In this document: piece after piece, positions 1 through 11,189 of the stretch | How the letters are laid out: each line of letters opens with the position of its first letter | Numbering within the stretch: position 1 is the first letter of the stretch | From: SKPS01 sp964469215 | GTDB lineage: Bacteria > Bacteroidota > Bacteroidia > Bacteroidales > SKPS01 | Length of the DNA stretch: 64,000 nucleotides | NCBI GenBank assembly: GCA_964469215.1 | Contig: CAYXYB010000013.1 | Coordinates: forward strand, 22,976-86,975 | Direction: 5' to 3' | Notes under the pieces: generated by a model | Seen by the model: only the letters and a program-made list of their open reading frames with translations | Told to the model about the DNA's origin: nothing | The model's database searches: none | Position numbers and translations under genes: made by a program

Positions 1-105
1 ATTAATCCTATTAACAGATATAATGAAATGTATCGTAAAAAGCGTATCTTTGAGATTGTTTAGTTTTCGATATCAATAAAAAATCATTACAAAAAATCAA
101 TAATT

Positions 106-3100
106 ATGAAGCGTGTATACACTTTTTCTGTTATTTTATTAGTTTTCAGCCTGCTGTCCAATGGCCAGACTATTGTTTACCAGGAGGGTTTTGAGGGCAC
201 GCCGTCAGTTGCTTCAGCAGGGACGCAGTTATGGGGTCTAAACACAACACTGTATAACTCCGGTACAAAATCATATTCAGCTCATATTGTTAATCCCGGA
301 GATTCATCGTTGTTATCGACAACAAGTTTCAGTACAACGGGAAATCTTTATGTTTTGCTAGAGTTCAGCCATATTTGCAAGATTGAGTTTTTTGATGAGG
401 GTACGATATGGGTATCAAATAACAACGGAACAAGCTGGACACAATTAACAGAGACACAATATCTGGGCAGTGGAGGATTCAGTGCAGCCTCCGGGAACAA
501 GTTCACCTCAACTGCCTACACCACATGGATTCCGGGCAACCCAACCCCTCCGAACAACACCTGGTGGAAGAATGAAGTATTCAATATATCAAACTTAGTG
601 GGCAATTCATCACAGGTAATGATAAAGTTTGTTTTAAAAGACATGAACAATGGAACTCTATATGATAACTGGGGTTGGGTAATTGACGATATTAAAGTAA
701 CCGCCAATATTGATGAGATGATACCCCCGGCAATAACACTTACACCACCTTTGCTGCCTGACACTGTATATCACACAGGCCCTTTTCAGGTTTTTGCAGA
801 GATCACCGATTTCAGCGGTATTGATACTGCAGTGGTTGTTTACACTGTCAACAGTGGCACCCCTGACACAATCGGTATGGCAATACAATCAGGCAACATT
901 TACACTGCCGATATTCCAAGTAATACCTATAACTCGTTAATCTGTTATCATGTTCTTGCCTGGGATGGGTCAACCTTTTCCAACATGGGTCGTTATCCGC
1001 AGACGGGATGTATAAGTTTCAAGGTTAAGCAGCCGCCCCAGCTTGTTACAATAGGTACTGGTACAAGCAACAGCACCTCTCCTGGCCCTATAATCATCAC
1101 GAGTGCCAGCAGCACTTACCTATACAGTAATCACATAAGCATATTCACACCGGCCGAACTGAATGCAGCAGGTATCATTGAGTCGATGGCATGGAACAAG
1201 GCGAACACCAGCGGATATAATCTGGGCAATGCGACGCTGAGGATATACCTCAAGCATACCACCATCACTTCAATACCTTCAACAGTTGGTACATTCACCT
1301 CGGAGCTGAGTGGAGCAACACTTGTATATCAGAGCACCACACAGAATCTGCTACTCTCGACAGGTTGGCAAACATTTATGTTCAACATGCCCAACAGCTT
1401 TAACTACAATGGCAACAACAATCTCATGGTATTGGTTGAATGGTACAGGCCCGGAAACGCAACAGGAGGGTTAAACTGGTATTACACTACTGCAACGGGT
1501 ATGGGGCAGAGCTGGAGCTCCTCAACAAATCCCCCGAATTACGTTTACGGAACCAACATGAGGCCAAACATACAGATCGGGTTCCAGGTGACAAACTATC
1601 AGTATGATGTTGGAATTTCGCAGATCATCGAACCAACCGGAACTGCAATAGCAGGCACAAATCCGGTACGTATATTCTTAAAAAACCACGGAACAGATAC
1701 TATCACAAAAGCCACAATAAATTATACCTATAACGGGCAATCCAGACCACCTTACATCTGGACGGGGACCATTCTTCCATATCTGTCATCCAATGCCATT
1801 ACTCTTGGAAACGAGCTGATGTCTCCGGGGTCATATTCAGTAAAAGCGTGGGCATCGATGCCAAACGACAGTGCAGACCAGAACCCGAATAATGATACGG
1901 CAGTATCTTCAGGTTTTGTCTGCCTGAACGTATTAAATGGCACTTATACAGTTGGCAATTCGCCAACAGCAGATTTTCCTACCATAACAGATGCAATAAC
2001 TGCAGTTACACAATGCGGCATGTCGGGACCTGTAGTATTCAGCCTTTTACCGGGGATACACCAAACCCAAATGACGTTTCAGAACATTCCGGGAACATCC
2101 GCCATCAACACTATAACGTTCAGGTCATCGACTATGAATCCCAATGATGTTGTGATAAAATACAACGCAACCGGCACTGCCGATAATTTTGTGCTGAAAC
2201 TTGACGGGGCAAGATACCTTAACTTTGAATATCTGACATTTCAGGCGGAGAACACTACTTATGGCAATGTAATATACATAGCTAACTCTTCATTTAACAA
2301 CAAGTTTACTGGCAATAAGATTATTGGTCCTATGGTTTCTGTAAACTCAACCAATATATGCCTGGTTTACAGCCCATCGGGCACTGCCAATAACGACTCG
2401 AACCATGTATTCCGGTTGAACAGGTTTTACTATGGGTCTTATGGGTTTCTGTTTTACGGAGCCTCCTCTACCGTTACAGTTAAGGGTATAGTAATTGACT
2501 CAAATCAGTTCATTAATCAGTATTACAGGGGTATAGATCTCAGGTACCATGAGGCTCCTGTTATCACTTCAAACTACATCTATTCACAAACCGAGGCTAT
2601 CCATGGGACTGCCAACACTTACTATTACGGTATGTACCTCAATTATTGCCAGAACGAAATGAGAGTTGAGAAGAATACTATCAATGCACCCTTTGGAACA
2701 TATGGGATTTATGTGGCAACCTGTACTTCAACGCCCGGCAGGGAAGCTCTTTTTGCCAATAACATGATTTCCGAGATTGGGGGATTCACCTTTGTATACG
2801 GTTTTTATTTAAGCAATGCCAATTATCATTATTATTATCATAATTCTGTAAACATCACATCTCCAACAAGTAATGCAGGCCATGCCTTTTATCTGGCTTC
2901 GGGCAGTAGTATTCAGTTACTTAACAATATATTTGCAAACACAGGAGGAGCATTCTGTGTTTACATAAGTGCCCCTGCAGCGGTATCACGTTCAAATTAC
3001 AACAATCTTTTTTCGGTTGCCACCACAAACTGGGGTTATTGGAACGGCACTATCAGCAACCTTAATATGTGGAAATCTGCCAGTGGTGTTGACACCAATT

Positions 3101-6100
3101 CGGTATCCATAAATCCTGGTTTTACCTCCCCCAGTAATCTTCATGTTTCGAGTATCCCCATGAACAATCTTGGCACCCCGGCAGCTTTAGTGCCCGTTGA
3201 TTTCGACTGGGATGTAAGAAGCCTTACGACTCCCGATATCGGGGCAGATGAGTATACGCCACCGGCTAAAGATTTACTTTTTACGAATGTTCTATGGCCC
3301 AGGAGCAGCTGTGCATTAGGTTCACAGGAAGAGGTCAGGCTACTTGTCAGGAATAACGGTACCGACCCTGTTACTTCATTTACGGCCACATATAAGATAA
3401 ACAACCTGCCGGCCGTTACAGAAACTTTTAATAAAAACATTCCCCCATTAACTACCGACACCCTGAAATTTCTTTCCAAAGCCAACATGTCTGCATACGG
3501 GTTATATAATATTCAGTTCTATACATCACTTCCAAATGATGAAAATCTTTTAAACGACACTATTAATGATTATTTGATTTTTAATAGTCATAATTTCTAT
3601 GATTACGATTATTTCACCAGTTTCGAGATTGACGATCCGGTAAGGGGACCGTACTCTTATATTGATGGAAATAATGACAACTCATACTGGCACTTTTTTG
3701 GAAATGCAACTACTGCAAAAACAGGTATGATATACATGGGTTATGAGTGTAATCAGAGTAATGCAGGCAATGACTGGTTTTTCACCAGATGTTTCACATT
3801 CGAGGCCAATCGCACATACGAGCTTTCATTCTGGTATAGAACATCAGACGCCACCTATTCCCAGAGTGTTGATGTTAAACTCGGCAATGCAACCACGATT
3901 GCATCAATGACTACTAACCTTATAAGTTTGCCGGGGTTTAGCAACGCAGCCTATCAGCAGGCTGTGACGACATTCAGTGTACCTGTTACAGGAGTTTATT
4001 ATTTGGGATTTTATGCCTCCAGCCCTCCGGTTGCAACCACAGTACAGGTTATGGCCTGTATAGATGACATGACCATCAAGCTGTTACCTCCCTTTGATGC
4101 CGGTGTTATTGCTATTACGGAGCCTCACCAGGGTTGTGGCCTGACCTATGAGCCGGTAACGGTTAAGATAAAGAACTTTGGAACATCAAACATTGTAAGT
4201 GGTCTTACCGCCTCGTACCGTGTAGACAATCATCCGGTTGTTACGGAGGTTGTGACCGGAATACTTCTTACAGGAGATACCATCAACTATACATTCAATA
4301 CCCCTGTCAATCTCACTTCCGTCAATGACACTGCATTCGTGATAACCACATGGACAAACCTGCCCGGTGATACTCTTTTAAGTTCCAATGCAAATGATAC
4401 AGCAACGAGGATCGTAAAGTCATTCTCTCTTCCCGACCCTCCTGTTGTTTATGGTGACACCATTGCCTCCGGCAATACTGCAATGCTTACAGCAACCAGT
4501 TCAAATACGGTCTACTGGTATGATGATATTGTCGGAGCACAGTCGCTGGCCTACGGAAATACATACATAACTCCTCCTCTTTTTGCAAATAAAACCTATT
4601 ATGCTGAGGTTGGTTCAGAAACACCGGCAAGTGTTGTCAGTGGAACAGGAACATCCACACAATATAATCTGCCGTTTTACGGGTACTATGAATACGGATG
4701 GTCAGCGTTTACGATAAATCCCGGCTCAATGGGATACATTGATTCCATAGGTTTCGAGGTGGGTACAACAACGACAAATTATCAGATGCCAACTCAGCGT
4801 ATATATATGGCACTGGTACACGATTCGGTGTTCTCAACATCAACGAAACCTGATCCGGCAATGATGACACTTGTATTTAACGGAACCATAAATTACAGTG
4901 GCCCCGGTTTCCAGATGATACGACTTGCCACCTCATTCTTTTATGACCCTGATTATGTTCTTCTTGTATATTATGAAAACCAGAAAGGGAGCACTTCCAC
5001 AGGTTACCCCAGTTTCAGGTACACAACCACCACCCAATATCAGGCTATGTACAGAACGCAAAACAGTAGTTTCCCCAATCTTGACGGATATGTTACCTAT
5101 AACAGGCCTAATTTAAGGTTCTTTATAAGACAAGGGACAGGTTGCCGCAGCACCAGGGTACCTGCTTATGTTGTTGTTAACCTTCCACCTATAGATGCAG
5201 GAGTTTCAACTATACTCTCACCCATGCAATTTGCACAGACAGGATCAAGCAAACCGGTAGTCGTTGAGGTTAAAAATTACGGTCAAAACCAACTCACCAC
5301 GATACCTGTAAGTTATCAGTTAAATAACCTTCCAGTGGTCAGTCAAAACTGGGCAGGCACTTTAACAACCGGACAGACCGATACGATATCATTCCCTGTC
5401 ATCACCATTCCGGCTGGATTTTCAACATTGAAAGCATGGACAGCTCTCACAGGTGATGGGGTAATACTAAACGATAGTGCAATGATAAACATTCTGGGGA
5501 CTACACTTGTGCCACTGTCGTTCTGGGATAATTTCGATGCTGTGACACAGTTCACGGCCAACACAACACCATATACCAACTGGCAGGTTGGCCCTCCGTC
5601 ATACGGTACTCTCAACAATGCTTACAGCTCTCCCAATTCATGGTGTACAAATCTCCAGGGGGCATATTATATAAATGCAGAAGCTATCCTTACCTCCCCT
5701 TTGTTTGATTTCAGCAACGCGGTGAATGCCAATCTTGGTTTCTGGATGAGTTATAATTCAGAACTTGGTTACGATGGTATGTTTGTGGAATTCAGCCTTG
5801 ATAATGGGTTGAACTGGAGCTTGCTGGGGGTTGTTAATGATACTAATGGAGTAAACTGGTACAATACAGCAAACTTAGTTTCCTCTGCCGGGCCTGCATG
5901 GTCAGGAAATTCACAGGGGTGGCAATATACCTCATTTAACCTGAACCAGTTCACCGGTATGGCAGGTATCCGTTTCAGGTTCAAGTTTATGTCAAACGGA
6001 AGCGGGAATTATGAAGGATTCTGTATTGATGATTTCTCTATTACAATTCCGGCAGCAGTTGATGCAGCCGTAAGCGGATTCTTTGCACCTCAGCAGAATA

Positions 6101-9100
6101 AACCACAAGGGCAGAACATCCCTGTAGTTGTTAAGGTTAAGAACATGGGATCAGCCCCATTAACGGGATTTGCAGTTTCTTACAGCCTTAATGCCGGGCC
6201 TGTTCAGACGTCAAACTGGAGTGGCACCCTTTCACCGGGAAACGTTGCATATGTTTCCCTGCCAGGGATAATAATTCCGGCAGGATATTATAATATCTGT
6301 GCCTGGGTTAACGCCACCGGAGATATGAACACTTCAAACGACACTCTATGCAATACATTCTATGGAAAACCCAAATTCGATGTTGCAGCAGTTCAGATTG
6401 TAAGCCCTGTAAACAATCAGGTTCAGGGTATGTCAGTACCTGTTAAGGTTCTTATCCGCAATTATGGTGTAGATACCCTTACATCGATTCCTGTAGGTTA
6501 TCGTATCAATGGAGGTAATATTGTAACAACAACATATGCAGGTGTTTTATATCCCAATGCAATCGATACGGCATTCTTTCCGGCAGTTTCCTTACAACCC
6601 GGTCAGCAGTTCTATTGTGCCTTCACTCAATTATCCAACGACTTTAATCCGGGTAATGATACTGTATGTAAGATGATGTATGCCAAGCCATTGCTTGATG
6701 TTTCCCCGGTAGCTCTACATGCACCCACCGGTAATGCCTGCAACACTGCAGCGATGCAGGTAGCAATACGGGTTCGCAATAATGGAGACGACACGATAAA
6801 CTTCAGTCTTAATCCATGCACAGTAACGGTTGTATCCACAGGTACAAATCCTACCAATTTTAATCCTGCAGTAGTTAACAGTGGAACACTCCCGCCGAAT
6901 TTTGAAGCCAATGTTGTGGTTATTAATAATTACAACATGAACCAGGCAGGTGTTTATACTTTCAGTGCAACTACAAGCATGCCCGGTGACGGTGACGCTA
7001 CCAACAACGGTTTCGGGCCGGTGAGCATAGGTGGGGTAACCATAATAAATTCATTCCCCAGATATGAAAACTTCGAGACTGGTTATAATTCCATTTTAAG
7101 GATGGAGCCGGCACAAAATGCAGGACTATCTGTTACAAATGCTGCCGGTAATGGAAGCCAGTATGGCTTGCATTTCCAGGGTGGCAATCCGTTGGGATGG
7201 ATTGGTGATGCATCCGGGACAAATGCTACAACCTATCAGCAGGCATGGACAACCAATGCAGCACATCATGCCAATGCCGTGAGCTGTAATATTAATGCTT
7301 CCGGTTTGACAAGCCTCAAGCTCCGGTTTGACCTGAGACAAACATACTCTACCGGTGCTGCTTTCAGTTGGTTCAGGGTTAAAGTAAACAACCAGGTAAT
7401 AGCAAACCAGAATGGTGACACCTTGTTTAACCCGACAACCCCCGATAGTGATCCCTGGGTTACCCAAGTGTTTGACCTTACACCTTATGTTGGAACAACT
7501 TTCATGTTAACTCTTCAATCCTCGAACAAGAACCCTTACCAGTATGCAGGGACTGCTGGTGACAACGCATTAGTAGATAATATAATGCTGTTTGTTCCTT
7601 CTCCGAATGATGCGGGTGTTTCAGCAATTATCCAACCTACATCAACCAGTGCAGCGGCAGGCACCCAGGTGCCGGTGGAGGTTAAGATTGAGAACTTTGG
7701 CAGTTCACCAATCACCTCCTGCCAGGTAGGATTTCAATTTGGTAATCAATCACCTGTATTCGAAACGTGGAGTGGAAATATACCACCCGGAAGTTCCACA
7801 CAGCACATTTTCACAACACAGGGAACAGTGTTGCCGGGAATTTTTATGATAAAAGCGTTCACAAACCTTTCCGGTGATACTTATAACCTGAACGACACTT
7901 CCGGCATTGAATTCCTTGGCGTACCATTATTACCTGTACCATATTCTGATGATATGGAAGGGGTGAATTACTGGGTTGGTGAAGGCCCGCATAAATTATG
8001 GGAGAAAGGTACACCCTCAGGTATTACAATAAATTACGCTTATAGTGGAACAAATGCCTGGGTGACAAATCCTTCTGGATTCTACACCAACAACGCTGAT
8101 GAGTACCTAATGTCTCCATATTTTGATTTTTCTAACACTTCAGGTGCTACACTCAGGTTCTATCACTGGCTTGATATGCAGCCCGATTTCGACGGTGCAC
8201 AGGTTCAGTACAGCCTGAACAGCGGACAGACATGGATCAATATCGGGTATATTATGGATCCAAACGGCCTGAACTGGTACTCACATAATATTAATGGTGT
8301 AAACTGTTTCAGCGGTATAAGTGGTGGATACGCTTTAAGTACATATAACCTGTCTTTCCTTGATAATAATCCCAATCCTGTCAGGTTCCGCTTCAGGTTC
8401 TTTTCAAACAGCAGTGTGAACAGCTATGATGGATGGGCTATTGACAATTTTTCCATAACAGTTCCTGCTGTTCCTGTTGATGCAGGTGTAATCGCTATAA
8501 ATTCTCCGGTGAACACCACAGAAAAAGGTGGTACCATACCAGTCGAAGTCAGGATTAAGAACCTTGGAACAGACCCCCTTACGAACATTCCTGTGTCATA
8601 TAAAGTTGGCAATTTACCATCTGTATCCTCAACATGGACAGGAACACTTGCCCCGGGAGCTGAAGTTAACCATAGTTTTACCCAGACATATACAGGGCCT
8701 GTTTCACCTTATACCCTCTATGCTTTCACTTCAGTGGCAGGGGATCCATACAAGTTCAACGATACTGCAAAAGCTAACATGATACCTTCTGCCGGTGCAA
8801 AAGATGTGACTGTAAAGAGGATAATATATCCCAAGGATTCATGGCCGTTAATGTGTGACTCAGCCAAAGTGGTAGTGGTAAATGCAGGTTACCAGGTTAT
8901 CAACAGCTTAACGTTGAAGTACCTGATAAACAATAATGAACTTGCAAGTAAAACCTGGAGCGGTACACTGCAACAGGGAGATTCAATGATATATACGTTT
9001 GATGAGAAATATACTGTTCCGTTAGGCACCTTCACAGCCTGCATCACAGCACAACTCACAAATGATGTTGACACATTCAACAACAAACTTTGTAAGAGCT

Positions 9101-9399
9101 ATTCAAGTTGTTATATTGATATAGATGAGCCGGAAGGAGCATCACTGGTACTATACCAAAACATTCCAAATCCTTCAAATGGCAATACCATTGTAGAATT
9201 CAGGACAGACAGCCCGGGAAAAGCCCGTTTCTTCGCAGTTGATCTGCTTGGAAGAGCTGTTATTGTCCGGGAGACAGATGTTGCATCAGGCGACCATACC
9301 ATTGAACTCCATCATGGTGAACTTTCACCCGGATTCTATCTGTATGGTATTGAATTTAAGGGCAAGAGGCTTGTGAAAAAGATGGTGGTTCAAGAGTAG
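106..9399 (+). CDS. Giant T9SS-exported surface protein with CARDB-like repeats and a beta-helix
   Basis: This 3097-residue protein starts with a signal peptide (charged MKR, hydrophobic stretch, cleavage near residue 21) and ends in a type A T9SS sorting domain (from about residue 3014, with QNIPNPSNGNT and a final KKMVVQE). In between I count ten CARDB-like Ig-fold repeats, starting near residues 500, 1055, 1329, 1696, 1985, 2092, 2198, 2502, 2792 and 2899, most opening with D[AV]xV and containing V(K/R)(V/I)KNxG. Five jelly-roll or MAM-like modules lie near 24-200, 1160-1325, 1800-1980, 2330-2500 and 2610-2790, several ending in IDDxSIT-like strands. A right-handed parallel beta-helix occupies about 615-1050 and ends in DIGADEY. 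Such proteins are exported by Sec, then the T9SS, and anchored on the cell surface or released. Adhesion or polymer binding is an inference; I see no catalytic domain. It ends 1 bp from the convergent acyl-CoA synthetase. Confidence 0.9.
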   Translation: MKRVYTFSVILLVFSLLSNGQTIVYQEGFEGTPSVASAGTQLWGLNTTLYNSGTKSYSAHIVNPGDSSLLSTTSFSTTGNLYVLLEFSHICKIEFFDEGTIWVSNNNGTSWTQLTETQYLGSGGFSAASGNKFTSTAYTTWIPGNPTPPNNTWWKNEVFNISNLVGNSSQVMIKFVLKDMNNGTLYDNWGWVIDDIKVTANIDEMIPPAITLTPPLLPDTVYHTGPFQVFAEITDFSGIDTAVVVYTVNSGTPDTIGMAIQSGNIYTADIPSNTYNSLICYHVLAWDGSTFSNMGRYPQTGCISFKVKQPPQLVTIGTGTSNSTSPGPIIITSASSTYLYSNHISIFTPAELNAAGIIESMAWNKANTSGYNLGNATLRIYLKHTTITSIPSTVGTFTSELSGATLVYQSTTQNLLLSTGWQTFMFNMPNSFNYNGNNNLMVLVEWYRPGNATGGLNWYYTTATGMGQSWSSSTNPPNYVYGTNMRPNIQIGFQVTNYQYDVGISQIIEPTGTAIAGTNPVRIFLKNHGTDTITKATINYTYNGQSRPPYIWTGTILPYLSSNAITLGNELMSPGSYSVKAWASMPNDSADQNPNNDTAVSSGFVCLNVLNGTYTVGNSPTADFPTITDAITAVTQCGMSGPVVFSLLPGIHQTQMTFQNIPGTSAINTITFRSSTMNPNDVVIKYNATGTADNFVLKLDGARYLNFEYLTFQAENTTYGNVIYIANSSFNNKFTGNKIIGPMVSVNSTNICLVYSPSGTANNDSNHVFRLNRFYYGSYGFLFYGASSTVTVKGIVIDSNQFINQYYRGIDLRYHEAPVITSNYIYSQTEAIHGTANTYYYGMYLNYCQNEMRVEKNTINAPFGTYGIYVATCTSTPGREALFANNMISEIGGFTFVYGFYLSNANYHYYYHNSVNITSPTSNAGHAFYLASGSSIQLLNNIFANTGGAFCVYISAPAAVSRSNYNNLFSVATTNWGYWNGTISNLNMWKSASGVDTNSVSINPGFTSPSNLHVSSIPMNNLGTPAALVPVDFDWDVRSLTTPDIGADEYTPPAKDLLFTNVLWPRSSCALGSQEEVRLLVRNNGTDPVTSFTATYKINNLPAVTETFNKNIPPLTTDTLKFLSKANMSAYGLYNIQFYTSLPNDENLLNDTINDYLIFNSHNFYDYDYFTSFEIDDPVRGPYSYIDGNNDNSYWHFFGNATTAKTGMIYMGYECNQSNAGNDWFFTRCFTFEANRTYELSFWYRTSDATYSQSVDVKLGNATTIASMTTNLISLPGFSNAAYQQAVTTFSVPVTGVYYLGFYASSPPVATTVQVMACIDDMTIKLLPPFDAGVIAITEPHQGCGLTYEPVTVKIKNFGTSNIVSGLTASYRVDNHPVVTEVVTGILLTGDTINYTFNTPVNLTSVNDTAFVITTWTNLPGDTLLSSNANDTATRIVKSFSLPDPPVVYGDTIASGNTAMLTATSSNTVYWYDDIVGAQSLAYGNTYITPPLFANKTYYAEVGSETPASVVSGTGTSTQYNLPFYGYYEYGWSAFTINPGSMGYIDSIGFEVGTTTTNYQMPTQRIYMALVHDSVFSTSTKPDPAMMTLVFNGTINYSGPGFQMIRLATSFFYDPDYVLLVYYENQKGSTSTGYPSFRYTTTTQYQAMYRTQNSSFPNLDGYVTYNRPNLRFFIRQGTGCRSTRVPAYVVVNLPPIDAGVSTILSPMQFAQTGSSKPVVVEVKNYGQNQLTTIPVSYQLNNLPVVSQNWAGTLTTGQTDTISFPVITIPAGFSTLKAWTALTGDGVILNDSAMINILGTTLVPLSFWDNFDAVTQFTANTTPYTNWQVGPPSYGTLNNAYSSPNSWCTNLQGAYYINAEAILTSPLFDFSNAVNANLGFWMSYNSELGYDGMFVEFSLDNGLNWSLLGVVNDTNGVNWYNTANLVSSAGPAWSGNSQGWQYTSFNLNQFTGMAGIRFRFKFMSNGSGNYEGFCIDDFSITIPAAVDAAVSGFFAPQQNKPQGQNIPVVVKVKNMGSAPLTGFAVSYSLNAGPVQTSNWSGTLSPGNVAYVSLPGIIIPAGYYNICAWVNATGDMNTSNDTLCNTFYGKPKFDVAAVQIVSPVNNQVQGMSVPVKVLIRNYGVDTLTSIPVGYRINGGNIVTTTYAGVLYPNAIDTAFFPAVSLQPGQQFYCAFTQLSNDFNPGNDTVCKMMYAKPLLDVSPVALHAPTGNACNTAAMQVAIRVRNNGDDTINFSLNPCTVTVVSTGTNPTNFNPAVVNSGTLPPNFEANVVVINNYNMNQAGVYTFSATTSMPGDGDATNNGFGPVSIGGVTIINSFPRYENFETGYNSILRMEPAQNAGLSVTNAAGNGSQYGLHFQGGNPLGWIGDASGTNATTYQQAWTTNAAHHANAVSCNINASGLTSLKLRFDLRQTYSTGAAFSWFRVKVNNQVIANQNGDTLFNPTTPDSDPWVTQVFDLTPYVGTTFMLTLQSSNKNPYQYAGTAGDNALVDNIMLFVPSPNDAGVSAIIQPTSTSAAAGTQVPVEVKIENFGSSPITSCQVGFQFGNQSPVFETWSGNIPPGSSTQHIFTTQGTVLPGIFMIKAFTNLSGDTYNLNDTSGIEFLGVPLLPVPYSDDMEGVNYWVGEGPHKLWEKGTPSGITINYAYSGTNAWVTNPSGFYTNNADEYLMSPYFDFSNTSGATLRFYHWLDMQPDFDGAQVQYSLNSGQTWINIGYIMDPNGLNWYSHNINGVNCFSGISGGYALSTYNLSFLDNNPNPVRFRFRFFSNSSVNSYDGWAIDNFSITVPAVPVDAGVIAINSPVNTTEKGGTIPVEVRIKNLGTDPLTNIPVSYKVGNLPSVSSTWTGTLAPGAEVNHSFTQTYTGPVSPYTLYAFTSVAGDPYKFNDTAKANMIPSAGAKDVTVKRIIYPKDSWPLMCDSAKVVVVNAGYQVINSLTLKYLINNNELASKTWSGTLQQGDSMIYTFDEKYTVPLGTFTACITAQLTNDVDTFNNKLCKSYSSCYIDIDEPEGASLVLYQNIPNPSNGNTIVEFRTDSPGKARFFAVDLLGRAVIVRETDVASGDHTIELHHGELSPGFYLYGIEFKGKRLVKKMVVQE

Positions 9400-9400
9400 A

Positions 9401-11182
9401 TTACTGGTAGCTGCTGTCATCGTAAAGCTCCCCGATAGCCTTTTGATAACGCTCAGCAAGTAAATTGCGCCTTAATTTAAGGGTTGGTGAAAGTTCACCT
9501 GTTGCCGGGTCCCAGGTTTCGGTTACAAACAGGAATCGTTTGATCTTCTCAAACTGCCCCAGGTATTTATTGTATTTCTCAGTTTCGTTGAATAGAAGTT
9601 GCCTGACCTCACTCCTTCCAAGAATTTCCAGAGGAATAGATACATCTATATGATTGTTTTTACACCAGGTATGCAAATTCCGAAAGTCCGGAGAAATCAC
9701 TGCTGCTGGAAAGTTCCTCCCCTCTCCAACAACCATAATCTGATCAAAAAATGTTGATTGGCCAAACAATGCCTCAATCTGTTGGGGTGAGATATACTTC
9801 CCACCTGATGTTTTTATCAGCTCTTTTTTCCGGTCGATTATTCTTATGAATCTGTCATCAACCCACTCACCAATATCACCTGTATGTAACCACCCCTCAT
9901 CATCAATCACCTCATCAGTAAGTTCCTGGTTATTCCAGTATCCTTTCATCACATTAGGCCCTTTACAAAGAATCTCACCCTCTTGATCGATTTTCACGTC
10001 AACTTCATCGAGCAACGGGCCAACTGTCCCCAACCGGAACAAACCCTTATTAATCCTGTTCACTGCAATTACAGGAGCTGTTTCGGTGAGGCCATAACCT
10101 TCAATAACTTTAATGCCTGCGGCCCAGAAACTCTGAGTAAGTTGTGGATGAAGAGCAGCACTTCCCGATACGATAATTTCAAGCCTTCCTCCCATAGCTC
10201 TGCGAAATTTTTTAAATACGAGAGACCTAAGCAGTCTGAGTTGGATGAGATACCATAAACTGTTATTACCCTGCAGATCGTATTTGCCGGCAAACTGCAC
10301 AGCATATCTGAAAAGAAGCCTGAGATAAATAGGTTGCCTGTAACCTGCATCCAGAAACCTGTCCCAGGCTTTTTCAATAAACCTGGGAACAGCACAGAAC
10401 ACATGAGGCCTGATCTCCCTGATTAACTCTGATGCACGTAAGGCCGGAGCTACATAACAAATTGTCATACCCAGGTACTGATACATATAGTTTAACGTTC
10501 TCTCATAAATATGGCATAAAGGGAGAAAGCTCATTGCTGTTTGCGCCGGACCATAACCTGATATGGGTGAAATCGCCAGGAAATTTGAAACTATGTTGCG
10601 GTGTGTCAGCATAACACCCTTGGGTTTTCCGGTTGTTCCGGATGTGTATAGTATGGTGGCTACACTGTCCGGGTCAATGTTGTCAGTATCCTGTTCAATA
10701 TCATTATAATATAGCTTTAATCCTGTATCAAGCAATTCGTTGTAATGTTTAATGCCATTAGTTGCATGCATACAATAAACAGTTACATCAAATTCAAGGT
10801 TGCCGGTAAACTCCTGAATCGCTGAAGCAAGAACAGGGTCTTCAACAATAATAATCCGGGGCATTGAATCCTGAATTATATGCTTAAAACTGTTTCTGCT
10901 AAGTGTTGGGTATACAGGAATATGAATAATACCAGCCTTCATCAAACCCATATCGATATAATTCCAGTCGGGACGGTTACTGATGATTGTCATTGCTCTG
11001 TCGCCCTGTTTATAGCCAAGAGTTTTAAAAACATGGCACAGGGCAGTTGAAGTTCTGATATAATCAGGAAGTGAAACCGGGATCCAGGAGCTTTCAACCT
11101 GCCATGAGAAAAGACGTGCTTTATTCCTGCATGTTCTTTGCAGATGCGGAAGCAGATCGAAGATCCTTTTTACTTCAACCAT
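9401..11182 (-). CDS. Long-chain acyl-CoA synthetase (AMP-forming), second gene of a pair
   Basis: The 593-residue protein belongs to the ANL adenylating enzymes, which convert a fatty acid plus ATP and CoA to acyl-CoA, AMP and pyrophosphate. Visible motifs in order are the ATP-binding loop YTSGTTGKPKG (about residue 179), the GYGLTETAPV motif (about 370), the TGDIGEW motif (about 455) and the hinge region DRKKELIKTSGGKYISP, which carries the conserved lysine segment. Length and the RxK...SGGKYISP form fit the FAA1/FadD15-like long-chain class. It starts 7 bp after the stop of a paralogous ligase, so the two are probably co-transcribed, as a duplicated gene pair. Chain length cannot be told from sequence. 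Its stop codon is 1 bp from the stop of the convergent giant protein gene, with no hairpin between them. Confidence 0.93.
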   Translation of the reverse strand: MVEVKRIFDLLPHLQRTCRNKARLFSWQVESSWIPVSLPDYIRTSTALCHVFKTLGYKQGDRAMTIISNRPDWNYIDMGLMKAGIIHIPVYPTLSRNSFKHIIQDSMPRIIIVEDPVLASAIQEFTGNLEFDVTVYCMHATNGIKHYNELLDTGLKLYYNDIEQDTDNIDPDSVATILYTSGTTGKPKGVMLTHRNIVSNFLAISPISGYGPAQTAMSFLPLCHIYERTLNYMYQYLGMTICYVAPALRASELIREIRPHVFCAVPRFIEKAWDRFLDAGYRQPIYLRLLFRYAVQFAGKYDLQGNNSLWYLIQLRLLRSLVFKKFRRAMGGRLEIIVSGSAALHPQLTQSFWAAGIKVIEGYGLTETAPVIAVNRINKGLFRLGTVGPLLDEVDVKIDQEGEILCKGPNVMKGYWNNQELTDEVIDDEGWLHTGDIGEWVDDRFIRIIDRKKELIKTSGGKYISPQQIEALFGQSTFFDQIMVVGEGRNFPAAVISPDFRNLHTWCKNNHIDVSIPLEILGRSEVRQLLFNETEKYNKYLGQFEKIKRFLFVTETWDPATGELSPTLKLRRNLLAERYQKAIGELYDDSSYQ

Positions 11183-11189
11183 TTATCAA

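Noticed and set aside
3141..3488. Long opposite-strand reading frames inside the giant T9SS gene
   Set aside because: They have no family resemblance, no promoter and overlap a clearly coding frame with strong protein features.
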